From positions 151,001 to 215,000 of the forward strand of contig NZ_MJIG01000003.1 of NCBI RefSeq assembly GCF_001940245.1: DNA of 64,000 nucleotides. The letters are read 5' to 3'. Shown in pieces: positions 5,931 to 13,145 of the stretch. The stretch comes from Anaerostipes sp. 992a (GTDB lineage: Bacteria; Bacillota; Clostridia; Lachnospirales; Lachnospiraceae). The notes below the pieces were generated by a model, which was given only the letters and a program-made list of their open reading frames with translations, ran no database searches and was not told the DNA's origin. The translations under genes were made by a program, and so were the position numbers. The number at the start of each line of letters is the position of its first letter. The first letter of the stretch is position 1.

Positions 5931-7782
5931 GTTTGCGCGCCATGGGCGCGCTCTAACGGGTGAAAGTCCCGAACACGCCTAGGCAACGAGGAAGTGTATA
6001 GCCGAACAGCAAGGGTGTCCATCGTGAGGTGGAATCTGAAGGAAGCTGTAAGCAAACTCTTGGTCCGACGGACAGAAATCACATATAAGGCTCGGAAATA
6101 CGGATAAGTCTGCAAAAGGAGATGAAGTCCAAAAGTTGCTGGAAGTACGAGTAAATGTGGCGGATAGATGAGAGGAAAGAGCGTGCACCTTAAGCGTGGA
6201 GGTCTCACAGAGGTATCATCAGCCTAGTAACAACGAACTGTGAGAAATCAGCCGAGCCCATAGTAGTGAAGAAGTCTCTGTAATGGGGATGGAGTGAAGG
6301 GGCGAACAATCAATCAGTTTGAGTATGTCTCGTATTGCAGAAATGACAACATCTGCCGTAACCAATCGGGTAAAAGATGGTCAAATCAAGCGAGACGGAA
6401 AGGAAAGAACGCATGGACACAAGTAATCTAATGGAGCAGATATTATCTAGTGATAATCTCAACAGAGCATATCTGCAAGTCGTACGAAACAAAGGTGCAG
6501 AGGGAGTGGACGGAATGAAGTACACAGAACTCAAGGAACATCTTGCAAAGAACGGCGAAATCATCAAGGAACAGTTGAGGACAAGAAAATACAAACCTCA
6601 ACCAGTACGAAGAGTGGAGATACCAAAGCCTGATGGTGGTGTCAGAAACCTAGGAGTACCAACGGTAACAGACAGATTTGTACAACAAGCCATTGCACAG
6701 GTACTAACACCAATCTATGAGGAACAATTCCATGACCACAGTTATGGATTCAGACCGAATAGGTGTGCACAACAAGCAATCCTAACAGCACTTGATATGA
6801 TGAATGATGGTAATGATTGGATTGTAGACATTGACTTGGAAAAGTTCTTTGACACAGTAAATCATGACAAGCTGATGACCTTAATTGGAAGAACAATCAA
6901 GGATGGAGATGTCATCTCCATTGTGAGAAAGTATCTTGTCAGTGGAATTATGATTGATGATGAGTATGAAGACTCTGTAATAGGAACACCGCAAGGAGGA
7001 AATCTTTCTCCGCTATTAGCGAATATCATGCTCAATGAACTTGACAAAGAAATGGAAAAGCGAGGGCTCAATTTCGCGAGATATGCGGATGACTGTATCA
7101 TTATGGTTGGGAGTGAAATGTCTGCAAATCGAGTAATGAGAAATATCTCTCGATTCATTGAGGAGAAACTAGGGCTTAAGGTCAACATGACAAAGAGTAA
7201 AGTGGATAAACCGCAAGGACTCAAATACCTTGGATTTGGATTCTATTTTGATTCAAGAGCACACCAATACAAGGCGAAGCCACATGCAAAATCAGTTGAG
7301 AAGTTCAAGAAGAGGATGAAGGAACTCACCTGTCGTAGCTGGGGTGTAAGCAACAGCTACAAAGTGGAGAAACTCAATCAACTTATCAGAGGATGGGTTA
7401 ACTACTTCAAGATAGGGAGTATGAAACATCTGTGCAGGGAAATGGATAAACATATCCGATTCAGACTTCGTATGTGTATATGGAAACAATGGAAAACACC
7501 ACAAAACAGGGCAAAGAATTTAATGAAACTAGGCGTGCCCCAATGGGCAGCAAAGCGAACATCCTACGCTAAAGGGTTCGCAAGAGTATGTCGAGGTTCA
7601 GATGTATGCCAAGCTATAAGCAATAAGAGACTAACCTCATTCGGATTAGTCTCAATGTTAGATTACTACACCGAAAGGTGTGTTACTTGTTAAGTTGATT
7701 GAACCGCCGTGTACCGAACGGTACGCACGGTGGTGTGAGAGGTCGGAATTTCTCAATCAAGAGAAATTCCTCCTACTCGATT
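5931..7782 (+). mobile_element. Group IIC intron
   Basis: The 5' part (about 5931-6412) has no gene and carries the conserved intron RNA (GCGCGCCATGGGCGCG, GGTGAAAGTCCC, GGCAACGAGGAAGTGT). A maturase/reverse transcriptase gene follows. The 3' part has a domain V-like hairpin (CCGTGTACCGAACGGTACG, then CACGGTGGTGTGAGAGG) and a domain VI-like stem (GGAATTTCTC/GAGAAATTCC with a bulge region AATCAA), ending near CTACTCGAT. It sits directly after a terminator stem and T-run, as group IIC introns do. Ends are accurate to about 5 bases. Confidence 0.88.
6413..7693 (+). CDS. ltrA: Group IIC intron reverse transcriptase/maturase
   Basis: 426 residues from the ATG at 6413 (GGAAAGAA upstream). Finger/palm motifs in order: GAEGVDGMKY, RRVEIPKPDGGVRNLGVP, FHDHSYGFRPNR, WIVDIDLEKFFDTVNH, GTPQGGNLSPLLANI, the catalytic FARYADDC and GLKYLGFGF. 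A maturase (X) domain follows (LNQLIRGWVNYFKIGSM). There is no C-terminal endonuclease domain, as expected for class IIC. From memory the sequence is very close to the E. rectale enzyme known as MarathonRT. It would splice its intron and mediate insertion by reverse transcription. All key residues are present. Confidence 0.95.
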   Translation: MDTSNLMEQILSSDNLNRAYLQVVRNKGAEGVDGMKYTELKEHLAKNGEIIKEQLRTRKYKPQPVRRVEIPKPDGGVRNLGVPTVTDRFVQQAIAQVLTPIYEEQFHDHSYGFRPNRCAQQAILTALDMMNDGNDWIVDIDLEKFFDTVNHDKLMTLIGRTIKDGDVISIVRKYLVSGIMIDDEYEDSVIGTPQGGNLSPLLANIMLNELDKEMEKRGLNFARYADDCIIMVGSEMSANRVMRNISRFIEEKLGLKVNMTKSKVDKPQGLKYLGFGFYFDSRAHQYKAKPHAKSVEKFKKRMKELTCRSWGVSNSYKVEKLNQLIRGWVNYFKIGSMKHLCREMDKHIRFRLRMCIWKQWKTPQNRAKNLMKLGVPQWAAKRTSYAKGFARVCRGSDVCQAISNKRLTSFGLVSMLDYYTERCVTC

Positions 7783-8341
7783 AAACCTCAGAAGCAGCAG
7801 GAATTATTATTTTGCTCTGATTGTGAACAATATATATAATATTTGTTGTGAAAAGTTGCTGAAATGGAATATATTGAAAAAATAAGAATTCTTCTATATT
7901 TCCCGATGTCAGATTGGCTTGTTTATGCGGTTTTTTAATTGGAAAATTAAGAAAAATAATTACATTTTGGATTAAAAATCTGCTTATTTAAGCCTATTAT
8001 TGGTTGTCCTGTCACTAGATTTTTCATAGAAAACAGTAATTATTCCCATGACAATGCTAATTTATAATTATTTTTGTAATTAAGGGCTGATAGGCTTTAT
8101 CATGGGGTTTTATTAAAGTATGTAAAAATAGAATATAGCCTAACTTTACGTTAAGAAATGCCAGATTTATGTAAAAATAGAATTAAAATATTAATTATTT
8201 TACATATTGTAGGATATATCTTGATTTTATATTTATATTATGCTATCTTATATATATAATAACAGATATAGAGTAATAGATATATATTAATATAATAGTA
8301 TTAATAATATTATATTAATATAAAGGGGAAGGAGAAAGAAG
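7783..8341 (+). other. Gene-free AT-rich region upstream of the resolvase
   Basis: About 560 bases with no credible gene. It holds a 16-nt direct repeat TATGTAAAAATAGAAT (8119-8134 and 8168-8183, 49 bases apart) and the AT inverted repeat at 8283-8322. Base composition is far more AT-rich than the surrounding chromosome. Likely content is the resolvase promoter and operator or its recombination site; no promoter can be chosen confidently because TATAAT-like hexamers are everywhere. Confidence 0.5.
8283..8322 (+). repeat. 15-bp perfect inverted repeat before the resolvase gene
   Basis: TATATTAATATAATA at 8283-8297 and its exact complement at 8308-8322, separated by 10 bases, ending 19 bases before the resolvase ATG. 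It could be an operator, a resolvase subsite or a 5' hairpin on the mRNA. AT-only composition makes chance symmetry easier, but 15 perfect pairs is long. Confidence 0.6.
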
Positions 8342-8911
8342 ATGAATGTAGCTTATGTGAGAGTATCTACGATAGAGCAGAACGAGGCAAGACAAGTTGA
8401 AGCTATGAAGGAGCATGACATTGATAAATACTTCGTTGAAAAGGTTTCAGCAAAGGATAGGAACAGACCGAAACTTAGAGAAATGTTAGAATTCGTTAGG
8501 GAAGGAGATACAATATACATCCATGATTTCTCTCGTTTGGCACGCTCTACAAAAGATTTACTAGAAATCGTGGAAGAATTAAAGGAAAAGAAAGTAAACC
8601 TCATCAGCAATAAGGAAAACATTGATACATCAACCCCTACTGGCAAGCTGATGCTCACCATGGTAGGAGCAATAGCGGAATTCGAACGGCAGAATCTGTT
8701 AGAACGCCAAAAAGAGGGCATTGCGATAGCCAAAAGAGAAGGAAAATACAGAGGAAGGAAAAAAGTTGCTGTAAATGATGAGTTTAGGGAATTGTATGCA
8801 GAGTATAGTGTCAGAAGAATCAATAAAACACAATTTGCTAAGGCTCTGAATATCTCTCGTCCTACACTCGACAGAATGATGAAAGAATATGTTGATTCTA
8901 TTTCTGGATGA
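8342..8911 (+). CDS. Serine recombinase (resolvase/invertase family)
   Basis: 189 residues, normal for a small Tn3/Hin-type resolvase. N-terminal catalytic domain with the nucleophile Ser in YVRVSTIEQ (residue 9), then RLARSTKDLLEIVE and TGKLMLTMVGAIAEFERQ, ending in RGRKK before a C-terminal Hin-type helix-turn-helix (NKTQFAKALNISRPTLDRMM). The ribosome site is GGGGAAGGAG. In plasmid-like elements such enzymes resolve multimers, which fits the replication-type gene next door; inversion is another option. It has its own terminator at 8962. Confidence 0.93.
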   Translation: MNVAYVRVSTIEQNEARQVEAMKEHDIDKYFVEKVSAKDRNRPKLREMLEFVREGDTIYIHDFSRLARSTKDLLEIVEELKEKKVNLISNKENIDTSTPTGKLMLTMVGAIAEFERQNLLERQKEGIAIAKREGKYRGRKKVAVNDEFRELYAEYSVRRINKTQFAKALNISRPTLDRMMKEYVDSISG

Positions 8912-8961
8912 TTTGAAAAGAGCCAGATTGTAAATTGCATTTAATAGGAAAGAATAGAAAC

Positions 8962-8997
8962 GGGGCAATTAAAACTTTTAAGTAATTGCTCCTTTTT
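8962..8997 (+). terminator. Terminator after the resolvase gene
   Basis: 10-bp stem GGGGCAATTA/TAATTGCTCC followed by TTTTT. It separates the resolvase from the next transcript. Confidence 0.85.
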
Positions 8998-9064
8998 CTG
9001 GTGGCGTTAGTCCGTTCTTTTGAAGAAACATGGTGAAATTATCGAAAAAAATTTAAAAAAGTAC

Positions 9065-9093
9065 TTGACAACTTGATTCATATATGCTATTTT
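9065..9093 (+). promoter_or_regulatory. Promoter of the initiator-like gene
   Basis: TTGACA at 9065-9070 and TATTTT at 9088-9093 with a 17-bp spacer. It leaves an untranslated leader of roughly 120 bases containing a TGCC-AGCTC-GGCA inverted repeat near 9160 before the start at 9222. Confidence 0.55.
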
Positions 9094-9221
9094 GATAAAA
9101 AATAATTATATTTATATATTTCAAATCTGATTCGATAAGAGTCGATTCTTTTATTTTCTGCCAGCTCGGCAACATTATTTCAAGCAAATTTAGGAAAAAT
9201 ATTAGGAGGAACAATGCTTAT

Positions 9222-9839
9222 ATGAATGAAGTCTCGAACCAATTTACAAATTATGGAAAAGAAGAAAACGATGAAAAGCCTGTGATGAGGGCAAATATGA
9301 TATGTATTCCGCATCTTATCATAGATAATAAGGATGTTCCAGCAAAAGCTACATGGCTATTTGCGGATATTGTAAATCAAATTGTTATCGAAAAACGTCC
9401 ACTGGTTGTACAGTCGGAGATAAGAGAAAGATTAAAAATGTCTCAACCAACACTGAAAAAGATGCTCGACTTATTAGAGGCTGCCGGACTCTGGAAGCAG
9501 AATAAAGCTGGAAACGGGTATCTGACGATTAAACTGAACCAATGGGAAGGACAATACGAAATGATTAATCCAGCGGTTCTAGATGATTTTTATGGGGCTG
9601 GAAAAAATGCTTCTCAGTATTTTCGGCAGTTTGTTTTTATTTTGCAGTTTTTCAATGCTAATCTTGGGTATGCTTACCCCTGTCACGAAAACATCTCTAA
9701 GCGGGGCAGAATCCGCCTCGGAAACATCAAAACTAACAATGAATGGTTGGAAAAACATGGATTCATAAAGGTTGTACGTGGATTTGATGAAGATAAATAC
9801 CAATTTACGGCAAATAAATACGTAATCCTCAGGAGATGA
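9222..9839 (+). CDS. Replication-initiator-like helix-turn-helix protein
   Basis: 205 residues. It reads as two DNA-binding regions. The first is around residues 30-110 (SEIRERLKMSQPTLKKMLDLLEAAGLW). The second is around residues 145-205 (GYAYPCHENISKRGRIRLGNIKTNNEWLEKHGFIKVVRG...NKYVIL) and resembles HTH_36 winged helices found in plasmid initiators. Three 32-bp-spaced direct repeats begin at its stop codon, as in iteron plasmids. A perfect AGGAGG is 4 bases before a three-codon leader (ATG CTT ATA TGA, 9214-9225) whose stop overlaps this gene's ATG, suggesting translational coupling. A transcriptional regulator is the alternative. Confidence 0.65.
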   Translation: MNEVSNQFTNYGKEENDEKPVMRANMICIPHLIIDNKDVPAKATWLFADIVNQIVIEKRPLVVQSEIRERLKMSQPTLKKMLDLLEAAGLWKQNKAGNGYLTIKLNQWEGQYEMINPAVLDDFYGAGKNASQYFRQFVFILQFFNANLGYAYPCHENISKRGRIRLGNIKTNNEWLEKHGFIKVVRGFDEDKYQFTANKYVILRR

Positions 9840-9925
9840 CGTTCATTTTGGCATGCACTTTCGAAAAACCACATTCATTTTGGCATGCACTTTTGAAATA
9901 CCACGTTCATTTTGGCACTCACTTT
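9839..9925 (+). repeat. Three iteron-like direct repeats, 32-bp period
   Basis: Units start at 9839, 9871 and 9903 with core ACgTTCATTTTGGCAtgCAC followed by TTT. Units 1 and 2 differ by one base in the 23-bp core; unit 3 differs at CTC for TGC. They follow the stop of the initiator-like gene and are followed by an AT-rich run, the arrangement of an iteron-controlled origin of replication. Confidence 0.75.
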
Positions 9926-10358
9926 GTAAAATGGATATACATTTTTTTGTATAAAGATATACAGTTTTTTTTAATGCTATTTACATTATTTTCTAAGTTA
10001 ACATGTTTTGGCAAAATATAAATTATATAAACTAATAAACGTAAATAAATATAGGTTGCCAATTTTTTGTTTTCTTTAGATGATAAATAAATATATTAAC
10101 AGATAACAACTAACGTTGTTATCCGTATTTCTCGCCCAGCTCGAAATGCCTTTTAATTATTTATTGATTAAGGTCGCCACGCTCCCACTTTCCTCGCTGG
10201 TGTTATTCCTATAATCAAGATAATCCAAGTATCAAGATTATCGGATAATAGAAGAAAGCTATAATGCGTAACATAGAAGTATAACCCGTTACAAAAAAAT
10301 GTATATCGGTAGCAACACGATTTTTTTAAAATTATGAAAAGAAAGGAAATGTTTAAAG
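9926..10358 (+). other. Gene-free, AT-rich candidate origin region
   Basis: No credible gene. After the iterons come two near-direct repeats GATATACATTTTTTT and GATATACAGTTTTTTT (about 9932-9970), very AT-rich sequence to about 10090, a perfect inverted repeat GATAACAAC-TAAC-GTTGTTATC (10102-10123), and a GATAATC/GATTATC pair near 10220-10245. No clear DnaA box was found. Consistent with a duplex-unwinding region, by inference. Confidence 0.5.
10102..10123 (+). repeat. 9-bp inverted repeat in the candidate origin region
   Basis: GATAACAAC, loop TAAC, GTTGTTATC, perfect. It has no T-run, so an operator or structural origin element is more likely than a terminator. Confidence 0.5.
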
Positions 10359-11066
10359 ATGATTAGATTACCAAAAACAAAGAAACTAGACGATAACATC
10401 GTTAACCGTCTGTACGCCAGCAATCCAGACAAAAAAAGAAAATATCTGCCGGAATTAATTCATGATGACGATGGAAAAATCAAGAGTATTACAGAGCCAA
10501 ATAGTGAATATGGGATTAATAGTTTCTACGAACATCCAGAGATAAAAGGGCTTTATGGGTCAGTACCAAACGCTGAAATCATATCTATGAGAAGCGGAGA
10601 AGCTCGATTTGTGGGGTCTATAAATAATGATAAGGGACAAGGATATAAAAGAGTCTATTATCGGGATAAAGACGGTAAAAAAACTTACATCTACTCTCAT
10701 ATTTTTATGGCTGATTTGTTTTTTGGGGGTGATAGGAATATTGTTCATCACATCAAAAAAGACAGAAAGAATCCTAATATCATATATTTGGAGAATGCAA
10801 AAAATAGAAGCCTACACAGGAGAATCCATGATGATATCAAAAGACTTTGGTATCTAAAAAATGATAGATGGATAGAATTATCAATCCCTAATTTATATTT
10901 TTTGGCTTGTCTGCTACACACAGGAATCGACTATGTTTATGATATTTTCGAAAGTCAGAAAGAGAAGTTAAATGATGAAGAAAATAGATATATTGTCCGC
11001 GGGAAAGTAGAAACATACGATAAAGGTCAGCAAGAAGCTGTCCTAAAAGTGGAGACTTGGGATTGA
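10359..11066 (+). CDS. HNH-type endonuclease-like protein
   Basis: 235 residues. The central part reads like a NUMOD4/HNH homing-type nuclease: GYKRVYYRDKDGKKTYIYSHIFMADLFFGGDRNIVHHIKKDRKNPNIIYLENAKNRSLHRRIHDDIKR, with VHHIKKDRKNPN as the HNH core. Residues after about 170 form an alpha/beta tail (LACLLHTGIDYVYDIFES) without a recognised domain. It is the last gene of the integrated element, 100 bases from the right attachment repeat. It could be a free-standing homing nuclease or a defence-type cargo gene; DNA cleavage is inferred from the motif only. Confidence 0.65.
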   Translation: MIRLPKTKKLDDNIVNRLYASNPDKKRKYLPELIHDDDGKIKSITEPNSEYGINSFYEHPEIKGLYGSVPNAEIISMRSGEARFVGSINNDKGQGYKRVYYRDKDGKKTYIYSHIFMADLFFGGDRNIVHHIKKDRKNPNIIYLENAKNRSLHRRIHDDIKRLWYLKNDRWIELSIPNLYFLACLLHTGIDYVYDIFESQKEKLNDEENRYIVRGKVETYDKGQQEAVLKVETWD

Positions 11067-11166
11067 CATACACGCCTTCTTGCTGTATTCTAGATACAGA
11101 TAGTCTAGTGTTATTACAACATCTAAATCTAGCGAGATTGGCTTAAATAGGGGGAAAACTGGGACA

Positions 11167-11237
11167 GGCAGACAGGCAAGACTAAGGATCTTGTGCGTCT
11201 TGTGCGCGTGTGGGTTCAAGTCCCATTTCCCGCAGTT
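11167..11237 (+). repeat. Right attachment site, 71-bp copy of the tRNA-Leu 3' part
   Basis: Exact copy of 1769-1839. It lacks the acceptor 5' strand and D-stem 5' strand, so it is not a functional tRNA. It is followed by a terminator and is probably the displaced original 3' end of the chromosomal tRNA gene. Confidence 0.9.
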
Positions 11238-11241
11238 CGAA

Positions 11242-11270
11242 CCTCCTTTATATTTAAAGGGGGTTTTTTT
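11242..11270 (+). terminator. Terminator after the right attachment site
   Basis: Stem CCTCCTTTA/TTAAAGGGGG followed by seven T. Directly behind the tRNA fragment, it is probably the original terminator of tRNA-Leu. Confidence 0.8.
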
Positions 11271-11349
11271 ATCATATAGGAAACTGCGGAGGATCTCGCA
11301 AAGCGAGATTCTTTTTGAGTGATAAGAAATTCTAATGAGGTTAATGGCA

Positions 11350-12144
11350 ATGAAGATAGATGAGAAAAGAAAGCTCCCCATCGGATTCATGGACTCTGGA
11401 TTGGGAGGATTGAGCGTATTAAAAGAAGCAGTTAGAATTATGCCAAATGAGGATTTTATCTATTATGGGGATTCTTTCCACGCTCCTTATGGAACAAAGC
11501 ATCCGGATGTCATCCGCGAGCTGACGTTTACAGTTGTGGAAAAGTTATTGGATCAGGGAATCAAGGGATTGGCAGTAGCATGTAATACGGCTACCAGTGC
11601 AGCGGTTGCAAAGCTGAGAGTGATGTATCCAGATCTTCCTATTGTTGGAATAGAGCCTGCCATAAAGCCTGCAGTGAAGATGAGCCGTGGGGGTACTATA
11701 TTAGTTATGGCCACGCCAATGACCATTAAGCAGGAGAAATTCCAGAGGTTATTAGGATTATATCAAAAGGAGGCTAAGATTATTCCGATTCCATGCAAGG
11801 GATTGATGGAATTTGTAGAGCACGGAGATTTGAATGGGAAGTTTCTGGATGAATATTTTGATGAGCATCTGAAGCCTTATTTGTCTGACGACACAGAAAC
11901 GATCGTATTGGGATGCACCCATTATCCGTTCTTACGTCCTCGTCTAAGAACCTATCTTGGAGAAAGACAGATTGCACTGATTGATGGAAGTCTTGGGACT
12001 TCCCGTGAGTTAAAGAGGCGATTAGGAGAGAAAGGGTTGCTGCAAGAAGAAGAGCGGAAAGGAAGCATAACCATTGAGAATTCTCTTGATCGAAAAGAAA
12101 TGATCGATTTGAGTTGGAAATTGTTAGAATTGCCAATTGAATAA
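11350..12144 (+). CDS. murI: Glutamate racemase
   Basis: 264 residues from the ATG at 11350; TGAGG lies 9 bases upstream, whereas the ATG codons at 11335 and 11344 have no fitting ribosome site. The enzyme converts L- to D-glutamate for peptidoglycan. It has FMDSGLGGLSV near the N-terminus and both catalytic cysteines, in VACNTATS and VLGCTHYP, giving the usual two-half racemase fold. It is the first chromosomal gene right of the integrated element and has a terminator behind it, so it looks monocistronic. Confidence 0.95.
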   Translation: MKIDEKRKLPIGFMDSGLGGLSVLKEAVRIMPNEDFIYYGDSFHAPYGTKHPDVIRELTFTVVEKLLDQGIKGLAVACNTATSAAVAKLRVMYPDLPIVGIEPAIKPAVKMSRGGTILVMATPMTIKQEKFQRLLGLYQKEAKIIPIPCKGLMEFVEHGDLNGKFLDEYFDEHLKPYLSDDTETIVLGCTHYPFLRPRLRTYLGERQIALIDGSLGTSRELKRRLGEKGLLQEEERKGSITIENSLDRKEMIDLSWKLLELPIE

Positions 12145-12152
12145 ATGTTGAC

Positions 12153-12199
12153 AAAAAATCTCCAGTTCTATGTTTTGGGCATAGAGCTGGAGATTTTTT
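12153..12199 (+). terminator. Bidirectional terminator between murI and the RpiR gene
   Basis: Stem AAATCTCCAGTTCTATG/CATAGAGCTGGAGATTT with A-run before and T-run after, serving both convergent genes. Confidence 0.88.
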
Positions 12200-13061
12200 A
12201 TACAATTTCAAATTGTGAAATATAATAATCTACATGCTGCAGACGTTCTTGCAGAGAACTTCCGATTTCCCGACTGATGCCATTTCCAAACAGTTCAATG
12301 AGAAAATTGATACCAATCTGTGAGGAAAAGAAGGTATTGCTTCCGATATCAATGCGAAAGGTCTTGTCTGCCAAAGCGGGAAGTGTAGTATTATTGGTAT
12401 CAGTGATCAGAATAATCGATGCACCTTTATCGTGAGCCATCTGAAGAGCTACCTTGTCGATTTTGGAATAGCGTGGAAAGCTAAACAGGATCAGGCAGTC
12501 ATCTTTTTGAATATCGCACATATGATCGATGGCAGTGCCGGTATTTAAGCCCGTCGTATAGACATCTGGAAGAATTTGCTTTAAGATAAAATACAATCTG
12601 CTTCCCAGACAGATATTGGATCGGCTGGATACAATATATTTTTTCTTTGATTGCAGAATCAGCTGAATAGCTTCTTTAAATAGCTGATGACCATTTAGAG
12701 AAAATACGCTTCGCAGACTGGCATCTGCAATTTTCAATGCTTCAATTCCGTAATGTAATTCACCGGGATGGGGCTTTAAGGTTTCGGCAAAGCGCTCAGA
12801 TGGAAAAACAATCTCATCGGAAATTTTCGTGATCGTCTCCAAATGACATTGCTGTAAATACTTCTGGAAATCCATATAACCGGAAAATCCGATTGCTTTG
12901 GCAAAACGGATGACAGAAGCTTCGCTTACCTGGAGCTGGGTAGCCAGCTCAGTAGAAGTCATAAAACAGGCTTCTGTTGTATGAGCAAGTACAAAGTTCC
13001 CAATAATGTTCCCTACTTTTGTCAATTTTGCAGTGCTGATGATTTCATGAAGTTCTTTCAT
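12198..13061 (-). CDS. RpiR/MurR-family transcription regulator
   Basis: 287 residues from the ATG at 13061, which has a perfect AGGAGG; the longer frame starting upstream is unlikely. An N-terminal HTH_6 domain (MTSTELATQLQVSEASVIRFAKAIGFSGYMDFQKYL) is followed by a C-terminal SIS domain of the phosphosugar-binding type (YIVSSRSNICLGSRLYFIL, DDCLILFSFPRYSK). Such proteins usually control sugar or amino-sugar use. It runs in the same direction as the AEC permease gene upstream and may regulate it. Ligand unknown. Confidence 0.88.
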   Translation of the reverse strand: MKELHEIISTAKLTKVGNIIGNFVLAHTTEACFMTSTELATQLQVSEASVIRFAKAIGFSGYMDFQKYLQQCHLETITKISDEIVFPSERFAETLKPHPGELHYGIEALKIADASLRSVFSLNGHQLFKEAIQLILQSKKKYIVSSRSNICLGSRLYFILKQILPDVYTTGLNTGTAIDHMCDIQKDDCLILFSFPRYSKIDKVALQMAHDKGASIILITDTNNTTLPALADKTFRIDIGSNTFFSSQIGINFLIELFGNGISREIGSSLQERLQHVDYYISQFEIV

Positions 13062-13145
13062 AAATTCCTCCTTGTATAAAAAATACACAAAAAACAATTT
13101 AAATGTTCTGAATAACCTGATTATAGTTACTAAGATAACTTTATT

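Larger units (their letters stand above)
1769..11237 (+). mobile_element. Integrated plasmid-like element in tRNA-Leu (about 9.4 kb)
   Basis: A perfect 71-bp direct repeat covering the 3' part of tRNA-Leu bounds the region (1769-1839 and 11167-11237). Inside are a tyrosine integrase near the tRNA end, two small unknown genes, a serine resolvase, a protein with two winged-helix-like DNA-binding regions followed by three iteron-like repeats, and an HNH protein. There are no phage structural genes, relaxase or conjugation genes. An IS200-type element, an IS1182-type element and a group IIC intron are nested inside. Without these later insertions the original element would be about 5 kb. I infer an integrative, plasmid-like element that can be mobilised only with help. 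Confidence 0.85.

Noticed and set aside
5894..6208. Minus-strand frames in the 5' part of the group II intron
   Set aside because: This stretch is conserved intron RNA, and the frames have no ribosome site.
8353..8940. 195-residue minus-strand frame opposite the resolvase
   Set aside because: Serine- and phenylalanine-rich antisense shadow of the intact resolvase.
9839..9925. CRISPR array
   Set aside because: Three repeats with only 9 bases between 23-bp cores, no spacers of constant length and no cas genes; iterons fit better.
9926..10358. DnaA boxes in the candidate origin
   Set aside because: Only partial matches (TTATCCG) were seen; none fits TTATNCACA.
11167..11237. Second tRNA-Leu gene
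   Set aside because: It lacks the 5' acceptor strand and D-stem 5' strand; it is the attachment-site copy.
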